Below, in pieces: positions 11,927 to 24,000 of a stretch of 64,000 nucleotides of DNA. Where the stretch lies: positions 910,001-974,000 of the forward strand of contig WPIO01000108.1 in assembly GCA_009760855.2 (NCBI GenBank). The letters run 5' to 3'. The notes under the pieces are model-generated. The model was given only the letters and a program-made list of their open reading frames with translations, was not told where the DNA came from and made no database searches. How positions within the stretch are numbered: the first letter of the stretch is position 1; each line of letters opens with the position of its first letter. This DNA comes from Cristatella mucedo. Lineage: Eukaryota > Bryozoa > Phylactolaemata > Cristatellidae. The translations under genes were made by a program, and so were the position numbers.

Positions 11927-12640
11927 AATAATGATATAAATAATGCACTTGATATAGCACCCTCAGAGAACTCAATCTCTCTCTAAGCGCATTACAGTTG
12001 CTGCAAAGGGATAGGCGATTGAATCGTGAGTAACGTCATGCTCTATATACAACATGAACAATATGGTTAGGGGTGACATGCAGAGGGTCAGCACGCATGA
12101 GCACATAAAGGACGATTCATAGGGACCCACTGAAGTCTGTCCTAAATAGGTATGTCTTTAAGTTCTTTTTTAATGTGGTCAAGTCAGGGGATATTCTGAG
12201 GCAAGTCGGAGTGAGTTCCAGACTTTGGGAGCACATGAACTAAATGCACAGTCTCCAAAGGATTTGAGGTTTGTGTTGTAGTGTTAAACTGTTGGATTCC
12301 GAAAAGCGGGTGGTACGATGCTTGGCCTGGTGGGGGAGTAGATCTGAGGATAGGCTGGAGCCAAAGAATGAAGTGACATAAAAGTGAGCGACAAAATTTT
12401 GAAGTCGATCAGTTGCTTGAGTGGTAGCCAGTGCATGTCGGTGAAAAGTGGTGTGATGTGGCAACTGCGACGCTCATTACTGACAAGCCTAGCTGCAGAG
12501 TTTTGCACAAGCTGTAATCACCTGATTGCACATGCCGTTAGGCCAGCAAGCAGGGAGTTACAGAAGTCAAGTCGGGATGTCACAAATGAATGGACCAACT
12601 TTGGTGTGGTATCCTTATCTAGACAAGCCCGAATTTGAGC
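11927..12640 (-). mobile_element. CR1/L2-like LINE, family 1, 3' fragment
   Basis: On the minus strand, broken frames read NSAARLVSNERRSCHITPLF, then DFKILSLTF and SLAPAYPQIYS. The 3' end is the family tail complementary to cacttgatatagcaccctcagag. There are several frameshifts; only the C-terminus of the reverse-transcriptase ORF and the UTR are present. Confidence 0.88.
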
Positions 12641-13332
12641 AAATCAAAACCGTTTTAGTTCCTTTGCTTTCGCTTAGACCGGCACAGTTATCATGTTTGT
12701 TCATCTGAAAGCTGCTAAATTTGTTTTAAGCAATTTCTGCATTTGAGCTGCTTTCCCTTGTATTCAACAGCTTCGTTAAATGTCTGTGAATAATTACTAG
12801 ACCTTGTATTTTGTGTAACAGATGGAGATTCATCACAACACATTACATAGTCAGAGATCGAGAGAATACGCCGCGTTATTCCACTGCTGTAAAACAATAG
12901 CTGCTACAGGTTCGGTAGCCATTGTAGTCACGTAGCTAAAATCTGCTCAGTCGGGCGGCAACCTTAGGAGCTCTTGAGTTTTTCACTAGGTAATTAGATG
13001 AATAAGGCCACATGTTAGGAGTTCTGAATAAAAGTTATTGCAGTACTACATTTTGACACGATTTCCCAATCGTGCGAGTCAGATTTGCTGTTAAAGCTGA
13101 AATAATTTCCATACAGCTGCAACACAGGACAGAGTCGGTGTATCTCCATGTAAATAAATTCTGAAAGCTCATAAGTTCCCAGTTGCGGTTAGCAGCACAA
13201 AATCAGTCAGAGATATTACCTTGGACTTCTAGCTTTTAAACGGGTCGACTCAAGCTTCCAACGGGAATGCAGACAAATTGTTTTTTATACAATTGATTTG
13301 CTGACTGGTGCCTTCTCTTTTGCCGTACCAGA

Positions 13333-13560
13333 TTACGAGTACAAGTTGAATTGTACATTGGGAATAGTTTCGTTTGTTATCACGTAGTTTGCGAACACTG
13401 CTAGGCTTGAAGGTGGTAGTGTAGCCGTGCACAAATATTGCCATCGATGTATGGGCGTTTGGCACGTGCATACAGATGCATTAGTGTAGTAAGTCTGCAT
13501 GTAATTGACGGTTGATGCGCATGATGTGCACTCACCTGCACAGACGGAGAGCAGAGACAT
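13333..13560 (-). CDS. Short conserved reading frame (75 codons), hypothetical
   Basis: The frame starts MSLLSVCAGECTSCASTVNY and ends VQFNLYS. It has six cysteines in its first half. The paralogous stretch 61248-61475 has the same length with no net indel and the same start and stop codons, but two internal stops. A strong splice donor (CAG|GTGAGT) overlaps codons 8-10 in both copies, so the true structure may be a 25-nt first coding exon ending in phase 1. No family was recognised. It could equally be chance openness in a young duplication. Confidence 0.25.
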   Translation of the reverse strand: MSLLSVCAGECTSCASTVNYMQTYYTNASVCTCQTPIHRWQYLCTATLPPSSLAVFANYVITNETIPNVQFNLYS

Positions 13561-14278
13561 GAGCAGAATTTAGTTAAATACCGCTAGCGGCTGGAAAAAG
13601 TAGCCATGACCTGACCCTAGTTAGATATTTAAAGGCTCAGCCATACAGAAAAAATTCGAACTAGGCCTCGGCTGGCCAGTTGTCAGATCGACGGCTATTT
13701 TCATAATCTACAGGAGGAAATTCTGATCTCTGATTCCGAAGTCAATTTAGCTTAAGTTAAGACTTGCTATGTTTATCAAACGAGTAGTGGCTGAGTCAGG
13801 ATTTTCAGTGAGAATGTCAAGCAACGATGGCAGAGTAAAACGAACAGCGTTAACTGTGAGTATTTTACTCGACACGCGAGCGACTCACAGATCGACAACT
13901 TCAGTCCATAATCTAATCTGTAATATAATTTATAATCTAGTCTATAATACATCTACAATCTAATCTGAAGGATCATAGTTTCTAGTCAAGTTTTTCAAAA
14001 AGAAAGATAGAATACCACTTCGAGCCAACTGTAATATCTTCAGCTGTCGCCTCAGTGCTGCTGGCGTTGATGATTGTAATTTCATGGCTGACAGAAGACA
14101 TGACGAACCGGGAGTCAGAAAGTTAATCTACGGCATGAATAGAGCACGAACTATCGCTTGCAGCTCGTACGCTTAATAACTCCCACATCCCCCATAACCC
14201 CATAAAAAACTACTAATCTAGCGAAACAAGAATGTGCACGGCCAGAGAGACTCTCCTCTGTCTCTCTGGTGACACTAA

Positions 14279-14313
14279 ATCTAAAGGTCAAGGTCAAGGT
14301 CAAGATCAAAGGT
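14279..14313 (+). promoter_or_regulatory. Cluster of TCAAGGTCA-type half-sites
   Basis: Three consecutive AAGGTC units form two overlapping TCAAGGTCA words, followed by a degenerate TCAAGATCA and a further AAAGGTCA. TCAAGGTCA is the monomeric site of NR5A/ERR-type nuclear receptors. The duplicate near 62255 keeps one TCAAGGTCA. Binding is speculative and the tract may simply be a small tandem repeat. Confidence 0.25.
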
Positions 14314-15330
14314 CAGGACAGCATTCTTCTTCGATCTCCTCAAATTCGGTACAGCACAGCATTAAAATGAGCAGAACCGAATCTGGGAATTTTTTAGGAA
14401 CCCCGAAGTTTATCAGAGCGAGCAGCTGCTTCCTTCGGCGTTCCTCGAATTCTCAACATCTCTCAGCGCCTAACTCGGTCGCGCCCATGAATAAATCCGT
14501 CTTCCACTTCAACGATCACCAGTAGAGTAAAAAGCGGTCACCGACCACTTCTGGCACAAAGCGTTACAAACGTTTGCGTGCCTGATACCACATCCGGATG
14601 GAACGGGGCCGCCTCGAGAAAGGCGAGGCGGCGCTCGAAAGGGCTGGCACGCTGCCCGGTGGCGCCGCCGAGCAGCTCTTGATGCACGTAAGCACGGCGC
14701 CTTGAGCGGTGCTAGTCCTTGCTGACGTTCGACGAGTACTACCGAACATGAAACTTTGTGCAGCTGCCAGCAACTTGTTGATGCACAGCCAGCACTGTGA
14801 TGCCGACAACGGTAGCCAAGCGTCGCAGCAATGGAGAGTGGTACCGTACCTTAAGATGACCAGTTTTGCATTTGCACTGCACAGAGTACTATTCGACGGA
14901 CGGCTCGCGGTTGCAGGCCTCCAGAGCGAGCGTCACAGAGCAAGAACGCGCTCGCACGGCGCCCACAAGTGCCGCGGAGCACGTAAGCAAGACAGTGCGA
15001 GACTGCACTGTATATTTCATGACATAGGCTTTTTCGTACCGCTTAGCCAGCCATCGACTGTTCCACACCCTGGGGATCTAGTGATTGTAGTTTCAGAAAT
15101 GATTATTGTCCCGATCTGGCGCACTGCCGTTTAAATATTAAAAGAAATCAGATAAGAGAGACGCGGGGCATAAAAATGGACTTGGTGTTTGTTCGCCAGG
15201 AATGAAGTAGGCGACTGCCTCTCCAGCTGTCGTAACGAGCTGCCACGCTCTCTCTGCCTTGTGCCCCAAATCCTGGATATCGCACACCTGTGATATCGCA
15301 TGGATGTTTGCCTTCTCAACGCTGTTCGTC

Positions 15331-16080
15331 GCCACGTACAGTACACGTATACGCCTCTCGTACAGCAGCGGCGGTGGAGCGGCCCTTATTCCTCCGCTTC
15401 TGACCGGACGACGAAATTACGCTTCCATTCCTCTCGATGAGCTCGAAACTTTGCGTTATAACTATTTATGAATCGCTATTTTATCTCCTACGGACAATAT
15501 TTCAAAGTCTCGCCCCTGTAGATGACAGCCATCTCTCTGCTACGTTAAATATTCAATGCGTTAGATAGCTCTTGCTTTTACGTCAGCCATTGACCAACCG
15601 TGTCCTTCATCTATTCTCTTGAGAGTAGCGCGCTCACATTTTGTTGTAACCTGTTCGAGCGCTAGTGCTTACTCTGGAATTCGCAGGTTGAGCTTCACAT
15701 GGTCCCCTAAAATAGGCTGGGTGCGTTAAAAAGTTATTTCGGCCCTGACGTCGCAAGTCCTGAGTGCTATATTTATAGCCATCGAATGAAGGTAAAGGAA
15801 ACGGTACTCACCCGCGGTTCCGACTCAAAACGCATAGCTATACCTCTTACAAACTTTAGGGAAAAGCATTTGTCTTTCTTATTATGAGTCATAGGGGGCA
15901 AACTTGGGCAAACGTACGTTGCCGGTTAGTTTAATGCCGGCGCTGTAATTAGCAGAATGGAAAGGAAATGGTGAGGTTGCTTTATAAATAGCTTAGATAG
16001 TCACAACTGAAATTCGACAACGAAATGCATGGAATTCACTGGAATATGCGCTTGGAAAGGTCTTTTAAAGAACGGCCATG
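15331..16080. other. Intergenic sequence with no recognised gene
   Basis: Parts match 10578-10710 (15345-15485) and 8950-9100 (15805-15960). No coding or RNA-gene signature was seen. Confidence 0.5.
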
Positions 16081-17500
16081 ACATTCCAGCAGCTTGAGCT
16101 TTCTCTGCAAAACGAAACCTTTTTACTTCCAACTCTTTCGCTCAAAGCGGCCGAGTTATCATATTGAAAAGCTGCCAAATTTGTGTTAAGCGATTTGAGT
16201 TTATGCTGCTTTGCCTTGTATTCAAATGCTTCGTTTAATGTCTGTGAATTAATACGATACCTTGTATTCGAAGAGATTATATCTTTAACTGCCTGCCAAC
16301 GGCTTTCAATACTCAATATCTCAATGCTTCTTTGTATTTAAATGCCAAGATTCAAAGTTTAAGTGGGTGAGGGGGAGTCACTGCGGCAATAAAACGGGAG
16401 TAGTTGTGTCGCCGGGAGTAAAACTATAAAGAAGACTATTGCCGCTGTCATTCCGTGGCCACTGGCCTCTACGTGCTGCCTCTGCGGACAGCAAGACCTG
16501 CGGGACATCGTGCCGACGTCGTGTCGGCTTTGCTGCGCCTCTGTCTCGAGAGTTGTTAGCTTGCTACCTCTGCCGGTAACGGGTGGCGCTCGACTGCCCA
16601 ACTAGATCAGGGCGATCCACTGCCCCACCCCTCGGTTATCCATCTGTCAATGGGCTTTCTGGTGAAACTTCAGGGACCTTGATTGTGTGCGAGAGAGGTC
16701 GCTTCTTAATTTACTTGCTACGACAGCGAGTCTTCTTTTCTTCGATTAAATAAAGGTTCTAATGCAAGCTCTCTAGAGCTGATGTTGTAATTCGCCACTA
16801 CCGGGTATCATATTTTTGCTGAGGAGGCAACGCAGTAATACTCATGCAGATATGCTGTTAATATGAGAGATGAATAAGCAGACCGGAGGGGTGACCGGTG
16901 GGCAGCGACAAATTTCGGTGACACATGTAAGCTGAGCTTTTTCTATGCATAACCACATTCTCCGAATATTGACTAATCGGCTAGATATTGCACCGACATG
17001 CTTTTCTTACCAGCAAATAGCTCGCAGAATCTTCCGGCAAACTAAAGCATGGCGAACTGATTGCTGAATAAGCGCTTCTATATCATTCGAGATACTTACA
17101 TCGATCACTTGGCACTAAAAAGATTTGTACGGCAGGTGTTGAACCTGTTATGAAAGAATTCCTTGAATTACTTAAGTCGATAAAATCCTGTCGATTTAAT
17201 TATATCATGGATGCAGTACAAAATCTCTCTAAGGGTCGGCAAACGTGTATCCTACTGCGTTCTGTTTTTCTAGCCGATAATGAACCTGCGTTGATCGATA
17301 GCTGTCGCCTTCTGATTCTAACGCTACTACCGTTCGTCTTCGCGAAATGCCTAGCCAGCCAATGCCTAGCCAGCTGTACACTGTAGTGCTGGCACGGGAA
17401 CTGAACGCAGCGTGTTTCTCAACATACGGATCACAAAATAGCTTACATGAGCCTAGGGCTTATCTGCAACGAAATGACGAACCGAGCGTCCTACAACTCT
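16080..17500. repeat. Unclassified dispersed repeat R1, copy 2
   Basis: The first part (16085-16270: cagcttgagctttctctgca, gccaaatttgtgttaagcga) matches 38050-38260 and 12655-12800. The later part matches 11325-11715 and 38810-39800. It is a mosaic of shared words with many indels and no protein frame. Confidence 0.6.
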
Positions 17501-17554
17501 ACAATGTAATCACTCCATGCAAGTGAGAGGTGAGGAGTCAGAGATGTTACCGGG

Positions 17555-17705
17555 CTGCCTTTCGCCAGTGGTCAACGTGCTCACCCAGATCGAGGTCAGA
17601 GTGCGTGCACCTTCGATGGCCGAGGTCGTGGGCTCGAGCCCTTGGCATACGTGCAGCACATGATAGAGATCAAGATCTCTTAGGGCACTACATAGATGAA
17701 TAATA
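17555..17705 (+). mobile_element. tRNA-derived SINE, family S1
   Basis: An A-box-like CCAGTGGTCAACGTGC is followed by a B-box-like GTGGGCTCGAGCCC, then a tail with gagatcaagatctcttaggg resembling the LINE family-1 3' end. It is related to 41000-41155 and, inverted, to 38415-38570. Confidence 0.6.
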
Positions 17706-17824
17706 TTACACACACATATGTATATATAAATATGCATATATATATATATATATATATATATCCATATTAAATCGTCCTGAGATATGTAGACTTATTAGAG
17801 ATGGCGAATATGTCAGCTTAAGCG

Positions 17825-18120
17825 ACTAAGAACTAGTCGAAGTCATGTGGACCTGACAGCGATGCAGCAGCCGACCGAGGTGGAGTGTGTCCCACACTCA
17901 CTGCCACAGGTCGAAACCTTACAATACTAATAGTTGACAGTACCGGAAGCACCTGCTTCATGTCTCTTTGCGGAGCTACGGACAAAGATACATTGCATCG
18001 AGCTAGCTTCATTCGTGGAAAATAGTGTTCCATGTGAGTATACATCGTTTTAGTTGTATTCAATACAGATTTCTCGAGTTTCCATAACGATACGTTTAGA
18101 TTTAATTAGTTTTGATGTTC
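17825..18120. repeat. Dispersed block shared with 35500-35815 and 41285-41515
   Basis: The three copies share gatacattgcatc, agctagcttcattc (less clear in the third) and gagtttccataacgatac. Each copy lies next to a simple repeat, so this may be one end of an unclassified transposon or part of the duplicated gene block. Confidence 0.55.
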
Positions 18121-18170
18121 GTGTCGTGACACCGCTCAGCTTTGCTTTGCCACCAGATGGACGTCGACAG

Positions 18171-18198
18171 ATGAGAGAGAGAGTGAGAGAGAGGGCAC

Positions 18199-18285
<87 letters not shown>

Positions 18286-18440
18286 AGAGGTAGAGAGATA
18301 GAGAGGGCAGAGAGGGAGAGAAAGAGAGACAGAGAGAGAGATATATATATATGTATATATAGAGAGAGAGAGAGGGAGAGAGGGAGAGGGAGAGAGAGAG
18401 AGAGAGAGAGAGAGAAGAGAGTCAGAGACAGAAAGAGACG
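18171..18440. repeat. GA microsatellite
   Basis: About 270 bp of GA repeats with a short central TATA tract at 18341-18360. Confidence 0.97.
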
Positions 18441-18464
18441 AAGGAAGAAAGAGAAAGTAATAAT

Positions 18465-18952
18465 TATTATAATAATATTAATAATACACTTAATAAAGCG
18501 CCCTGAGAGAATCTCAATTTGGGCGCTTTACATTCGCTGCAAATTAAGAAGGATCGAATGGTTAGTGGTAGCAATCTCAATGTAAACAGCAAGAATAACA
18601 TGGTTAGTGGTGACATGCAGGGGGTCAGCATGCAAATATAGTTAGCAGCAGCATGCACAGTGTCACCATCCCTAATCACATAAAGATAAAATCACAGGGA
18701 CCCACTAAATGTTGTGATAAATAGTGGCGTTTTCAGTTTCTTTTTAAATGTGGTCAAGGCAGGAGTTGTCGTGACGAAAGTCATGAGTGAGTTCTAGGCT
18801 TTGTGAGCGTACGAGCTAAATGCACGGTCTCCAATACATTTGAGGTTTGTACGAGGTATACCTAAAAAGTTAGATTTCGAAAAGCAGGTGTTACGAAGCT
18901 TAGCCTGGTGGGGCAGGAGATCTGATAGGTAGGCGGGAGCCAAACAATCAAA
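18465..18952 (-). mobile_element. CR1/L2-like LINE, family 1, 3' end
   Basis: The minus-strand tail (complement of cacttaataaagcgccctga) leads back into broken frames equivalent to RTNLKCIGDRAFSSYAHKA and the lines before it. It stops at 18952 where GA-rich sequence begins. Confidence 0.85.
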
Positions 18953-19159
18953 GAATACGACCGAGAGGGAGAGAGAGAGACCGGGAGTGAGGGAAAGAGA
19001 CAGAGACGAGGAGGACAGAGAGACAGCCGAGCATCGATGAGCCTTCGCCGAGCCGAGCCTCGCTCCGCCGCTGCTCTTGGTCGTCGGCACTTTGAGAGCC
19101 ACATGGCTAAAAAGGTGGAAGTGCCAACAGCAGCAGGAAGTCTGCCTACTTAAAAAATA

Positions 19160-19845
19160 TTCGAGTTAGACAAAGATATTGTTGACAGGGATTCTACATC
19201 TAAATTTGTCCATGCATTTGTGACATCCTGTCTCGACTTCTGTAACTCGCTGCTTGCTGGTCCACTGGCGCATAAAATCAGGTGCCTACAGCTGGTGCTA
19301 AACTCTGCAGCTAGGCTTGTCTGTCGTGAGCGTCGCGACTGCCACTTCACACCATTTCTCGCCAACCTGCACTGGCTACCAGTCGAGCAACGCATTGACT
19401 TTATGGCTCTGTTCCTCACTGTTAGGTCCCCCTCACTCTCCGGCTCCAGCCTAAATGTCAGATTTACTCCTACACCCGGCTAAGCAACGTACCACCCACC
19501 AGTCGGAATCTAATCGTTTGAATGTACCTCGTAGTAAAGAGCCTCAAATCTTTTGTAGACCGTGCCAGTAGTTCGTATTTGCCAAAATCCTGGAACTCTC
19601 TTCCGACTGGTGTAACAACATCCCCTGACTTGACGACATTCAAAAAGGAACTGGAAACGCATCATTTTATCACAGAATTTAGTGGCTGAATGTGACTTGT
19701 CCTGTGCGTGGTTATGCGTGCTGACACTGTGCATGATGCCACTAACCATGTTTTCTTGCTGACTCTGTGCATGTCACCTCTAATTTTTGCTTGTTATTGA
19801 GCGTGCTACAATTCGACAATGCCTCCTTAACTGCAAGTGTAAGTG
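19160..19845 (+). mobile_element. CR1/L2-like LINE, family 1, 3' end
   Basis: Frames read TSCLDFCNSLLAGPLAHKIR, LNSAARLVCRERRDCHFTPF and VEQRIDFMALFLTV, followed by a decayed C-terminus and UTR. It ends where the gene-block 3' flank (19846) begins. It faces the opposite way from the copy at 18465-18952. Confidence 0.87.
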
Positions 19846-20470
19846 TTTCTCCGCCGGCTTTTTCGGCGAGCTCTCGCCATTCCTTCCGGCCCTTTCTGGC
19901 ATTCGCTCGTTTCCCAATTATTTTCAGGCGAACGGTTTCGAATAGTGCGCTTCCAGTTTTCGAATTGCTTTTGTATTCTCAGGCCATCAACGAACGCCGA
20001 GCAGCGCCTCTGGCGGGAGATCCGACGCGGCCGCGCGAGCAGCCGTTTGCAGACGTGCATGGCCCAGCGTCCTGCGCTCTGCGCACTGCTTGACTTGGTG
20101 CGGCAGACGCTTCGCGCGAAGTCACGCAGCCTCTTCCTTGGATGCGACGGTCGCTCGCGCGGCGCCCTGACGCGAGCCGCCATAGCAACTGGCAAAATGT
20201 CAAAGTGGGAGCCATTCGTTTCCTTGTCACGCGAAGGGAGTCGTCGTTGAGGTTGACCCGAGCGAGCTCTACGCAAGTTCTCGAAGCAAACGTTAGAATT
20301 AGGCTGAGAATTTAGGCTTCGCCAGAGAAAAGCAGGACCGGCACCAGACGCGGTGGCAGCTGACCAGGTGGCAGCTGACCCGGTGGCACCTGACCCGGCG
20401 GCACGTGACCCCGTGGTGCCGCCTGACGCGGCGGCTGTGTAGACGCCGCACTCGGCACGGCGCAAGCATT
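19846..20470. repeat. GC-rich 3' flank of gene B, paralogous to 42590-43400
   Basis: Shared words include aacgccgagcagcg, caaagtgggagcca, cgcgaagggag and caagttctcga. The block sits downstream of the stop codon of gene B, as its partner does for gene A. Long frames run on both strands here, but they are not kept in the partner copy, so I treat it as non-coding flank, possibly 3' UTR or regulatory. Confidence 0.7.
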
Positions 20471-20497
20471 CTGATCAAGCAGCGTCTAGTAAAGTAG

Positions 20498-20499
20498 AG

Positions 20500-20547
<48 letters not shown>

Positions 20548-20587
20548 TATAGATAGATAGATAGATAGATAGATGGATAGATATATA

Positions 20588-20620
<33 letters not shown>
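20498..20620. repeat. TA/GATA/GA microsatellite
   Basis: TA repeats pass into GATA and then GA repeats, in the 3' flank of gene B. Confidence 0.95.
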
Positions 20621-20805
20621 CTCAGAGTTGAGATATATGCAGCCCTGCCGAAGACCCCTGGATACTTTTACTGACAGTGAGCAGACAGCGAAAACTTACA
20701 CTGACGCCACATTAAGCCTCAGGAGGTGTGGAAGTCGAAGTAAAACCTGATGCCAAAGTATTCCTTGGCAAGGAACAACCAGGCAATGCATTGGCCCCAA
20801 TGCCA

Positions 20806-21044
20806 TTAACAGGTTCCCAGTTCGCATTTTTCGCAGACGAAGAAATAGTTGCAGCAAGAGCACACTAAGTTGTTCCACTTATAGCCTAGGCTATGACACA
20901 TTTCCACGCAGAATTCGTTCTGACTGTTGGGTTCTCCAGGGTACCAATTCGTGTATACTACGTCATTCTGTCCACATGTCCACTTGTATTGGTACGGATA
21001 AGAGTTGGAGAAGGCGCCTATCCAGACGTCTTTGTTGCTGAGTT
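20806..21044 (-). CDS. Gene B exon 6: CTLD C-terminal half and stop
   Basis: Acceptor TTCCAAG, entry in phase 1. Encodes DVWIGAFSNSYPYQYKWTCG, TNWYPGEPNSQNEFC, YKWNNLVCSCCNYFFVCE and the terminal KCELGTC followed by TAA. It holds the EPN motif, the WNN variant and an extra CSCC cysteine cluster. Confidence 0.87.
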
Positions 21045-24000
21045 CTTGGAATGAAAAGAAAAAAGTAAGGCAGAAAGTACGTTATCTGCTACAGTGGGTG
21101 CGAGCACACTCAATATGGAGCGTCAGTTGCTAAGTCGACCGACCGAGAATGAAGAGTGGACTCAGTTTTAGAATTATAATTAATTAGCTAATTAGTCAGA
21201 ATTAAAATTAAAACGCCAAATGAGCAGGTTCCTTCAGTTTCCTGTCGCTGCTCGCGTGAGCGATGCCTAGCCTGTGACCAGTCCATCGGAATTCTAAGCG
21301 TGCTGATTTCATTTCTCGAAACTAAGAGTGCTTGAACGCTTGGTGTTAAGACTCAAATTATATGTGATTGACCTGAAAACAAGCTGCTTGCATATGCTTC
21401 TATTTATCATATTCCCTATCAAAGTAAACGTGTTATAATTTTTAATAAATCTATACTACTTTATAGTATAAACTATTATTGACAAATAGATACACACTCT
21501 ATTACATTATTTATTATAGATACTTTTAATCTATACTATATCGCCAACTGATCAGATCCATTAAGTCTAACGACTCCTTGCTTTGCATGAAAATGCCTTA
21601 AATCCAGATGGCAGTAAAGTGCATTTCCGCTTTCCTCCGTTCTCGCACACGTTTTAGCTTTCCTAAACTCAATGTTTTTAAAAATATGCCTCTTAATTTT
21701 TTTCTATAATATATAACATCTATATATTTATTTATATCTTATTCTATATTTATTTTGCGTTACTTTGCTTCAGCATGCAATTGCCGTACATTGTACAGTC
21801 GAGGTTTTTTGGTTACAGCTTTGGCACTTTAGCCAGAAAAGGCAACTCTGCAATAATATGTACGGCTTACTTACGCATGATTCACAGCATATCACTAATC
21901 AAGGGTCCCACAAACCAACTGCTCTCAGAATCAGGTGTCACGCAGCCGCATGTCAGGTGCCAGGCTGCCGCCTAGTATCACGTGAACTTGATGATGCGTA
22001 CCGATGCCTCATGCCATGTTTTTTGGGGAATTTTGTCGTCGCTCCTCATTCTCAGACAGCTATACACCGCCGGAATAGATATCTTGTTCTCTTATAACCC
22101 TATGCCAAAGAAATGGTATTTCAATTATTATTTTTAGACCTAAAAGTTGCACCTAAAAACACCTAAATGGTGAGGCGAGTAGACCCAACTGCAGTGCACC
22201 CAAGATCAGTTTCATCGTAGTGCTTCTATGTCTGCGAACCAAATATCACATCTGAAGCCTTTATATTGTAAGGACTCGAACATCTTTGCCGTTTGAACTG
22301 TTACCTGAAGCTAGTTTTCATTTCACCGTTTAGCACGTGCATACACAGTGATGTTTATTACTACTTTATTTTACGTTTATTATACTACTCCAATTTCAAT
22401 CACGTGCTCATTGCTTTATACGAGATGCTCCATCCTTTATGCTTCCTCGGCGTGAGGTCGTTATTCGAATAATTGAGACATTCATTCCACAGTGAAGCTA
22501 ACTTTTCAAACAGACTCTCAGCTAATCAATGTGCCCAGGCTATTGAAAAAACTGGCATCCTATTGTTTGCAGATTGCTGACCGATGCAAGAGAAATTAGT
22601 TACGTTTTAAACCCTGCTTTCTTCTTAGATTATTAAATTAAAAGCAGTTACTACGAAATTAGGAAGTAAACCTGCCGAAGTCAACCATACTAAAGTCAAA
22701 GCAAGGTTACAAAGTCTGTTGTGAATCCAAATACTCGTAGCCACGTCGCCGCATTGCAGGCAGTCTGGCAGCATTCGAGAAGGCCAGCGGCACATTTGCC
22801 TGGCACGCCGACTTCCTGTCTGAGTGCAAGGTGTTTTCACCGATCAATAAGTGCTGCATTGCAAGACAATATTCCAAGAGTTGCTTCCTGAGAGATTCAA
22901 ATCGATTAAGGAAGGTAAAAAAGATTTTTTAGGAGGGGTAAACGCCACCACAGATTTAGCTATACGGACCGGTTTCGGGAGCCCCAACCCAGCCCTTTTG
23001 GCAGTGAAGCACTCTGGGATTACGAAGACTTCCGTGATTCGTTGCCCGGAATAGAAAAATTGGTAGTCATAAATGAGACTAATAGTAGAAAATAATAATA
23101 AGTAAGTCAATATAAATAATAATAAAAACCGTCTAGTATCCCGCACTTGGATTCGCACCCACTAAGATTAAGACCTCTTGTGTGGCAGCGGGCGTCGCAG
23201 AAAACGCATCTGCCTCGTCCGAATGCTTATATCTCTCGTAACGATATCTATGTATTTTATCGCTCGCATAATTGATGGTCCTAACCTGGGAGCAACGACA
23301 GCCGACAACCTAGGCAGCTCGACGAAAAGGTAAGAGCGCCCCGCGCGGAGCGCTCGAGCGAAAGGCGAGCTCCTCTTTTTTAAATGACCCACTCGAATAT
23401 CCTGTTAAGATGGCGACGAGAAAATTCTGCACGTCCTGACTGTCGACCCGGACCAGGTTGGCGCCGTACGTGCTGTTGCAGAACGCCTGAGCCTGCGGCT
23501 GCGTCATCGCCGTCGTCGGGAAATAGTAGGTGCCGACGCATCCCGTTTGATCTACGACGACAAACGACGAACCGCGCTGGATGGATGGAATCGCTGTCTA
23601 CCGGCAGCTCACTCGGCGGACAACCTCAAGTACGCGCCCGGCGAAATTGGCGCCGCTGTCAGCCAATCACGCACAGTTGCTCTGCATTACTGCGGCTTTA
23701 CTGTGTTACTGTTGCGATACGGTATACGGTATACGGTATACAGGCTGCTCGGGCATCGGCACTGCACCACAGCCGGGAGTCGCTGGCCGCCGAACTCCGA
23801 CTTTCGAGGTCGGCTAATTGTCAGGCATCGGCCAAGGCTAGCTTCGTTACGTGAACTGCCCTTGCCCAGTGGCATTTTAGTGCAGAATCCGACGCAGCGC
23901 GTTTCTAGCTTTTGTTTCTCTTAATCTTTCTCTTTGATTTATTTTAACTTAATTACTTAAGCCGCTGGTTAGGGCATCTCTCGCAGCTAGTTGCTGCAAA

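Larger units (their letters stand above)
12820..15330. repeat. 2.5-kb upstream block duplicated at 60745-63222
   Basis: This aligns in the same order and orientation with 60745-63222, from tacatagtcagagatcgaga to the word ccccaaatcctggatatcgc. The part at 13760-14110 also aligns with 35880-36170 upstream of gene B, and 14975-15115 with 63860-64000. It lies upstream of gene C just as the second copy lies upstream of gene A, so it belongs to the duplicated gene block. Confidence 0.82.

Noticed and set aside
14564-15134. Frames of 81 and 141 codons in the upstream block
   Set aside because: The duplicate at 62500-63020 has frame-breaking indels throughout.
19827-20465. 212-codon minus-strand frame and overlapping plus-strand frames
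   Set aside because: GC-rich sequence. The paralogous block at 42590-43400 does not keep any of these frames.
23552-23620. Alternative acceptor (TCCATCCAG) for the CTLD exon
   Set aside because: It would join in phase 0, while the preceding PAN3 exon ends in phase 1. The conserved TAG acceptor at the start of the QTGC segment fits all three genes.
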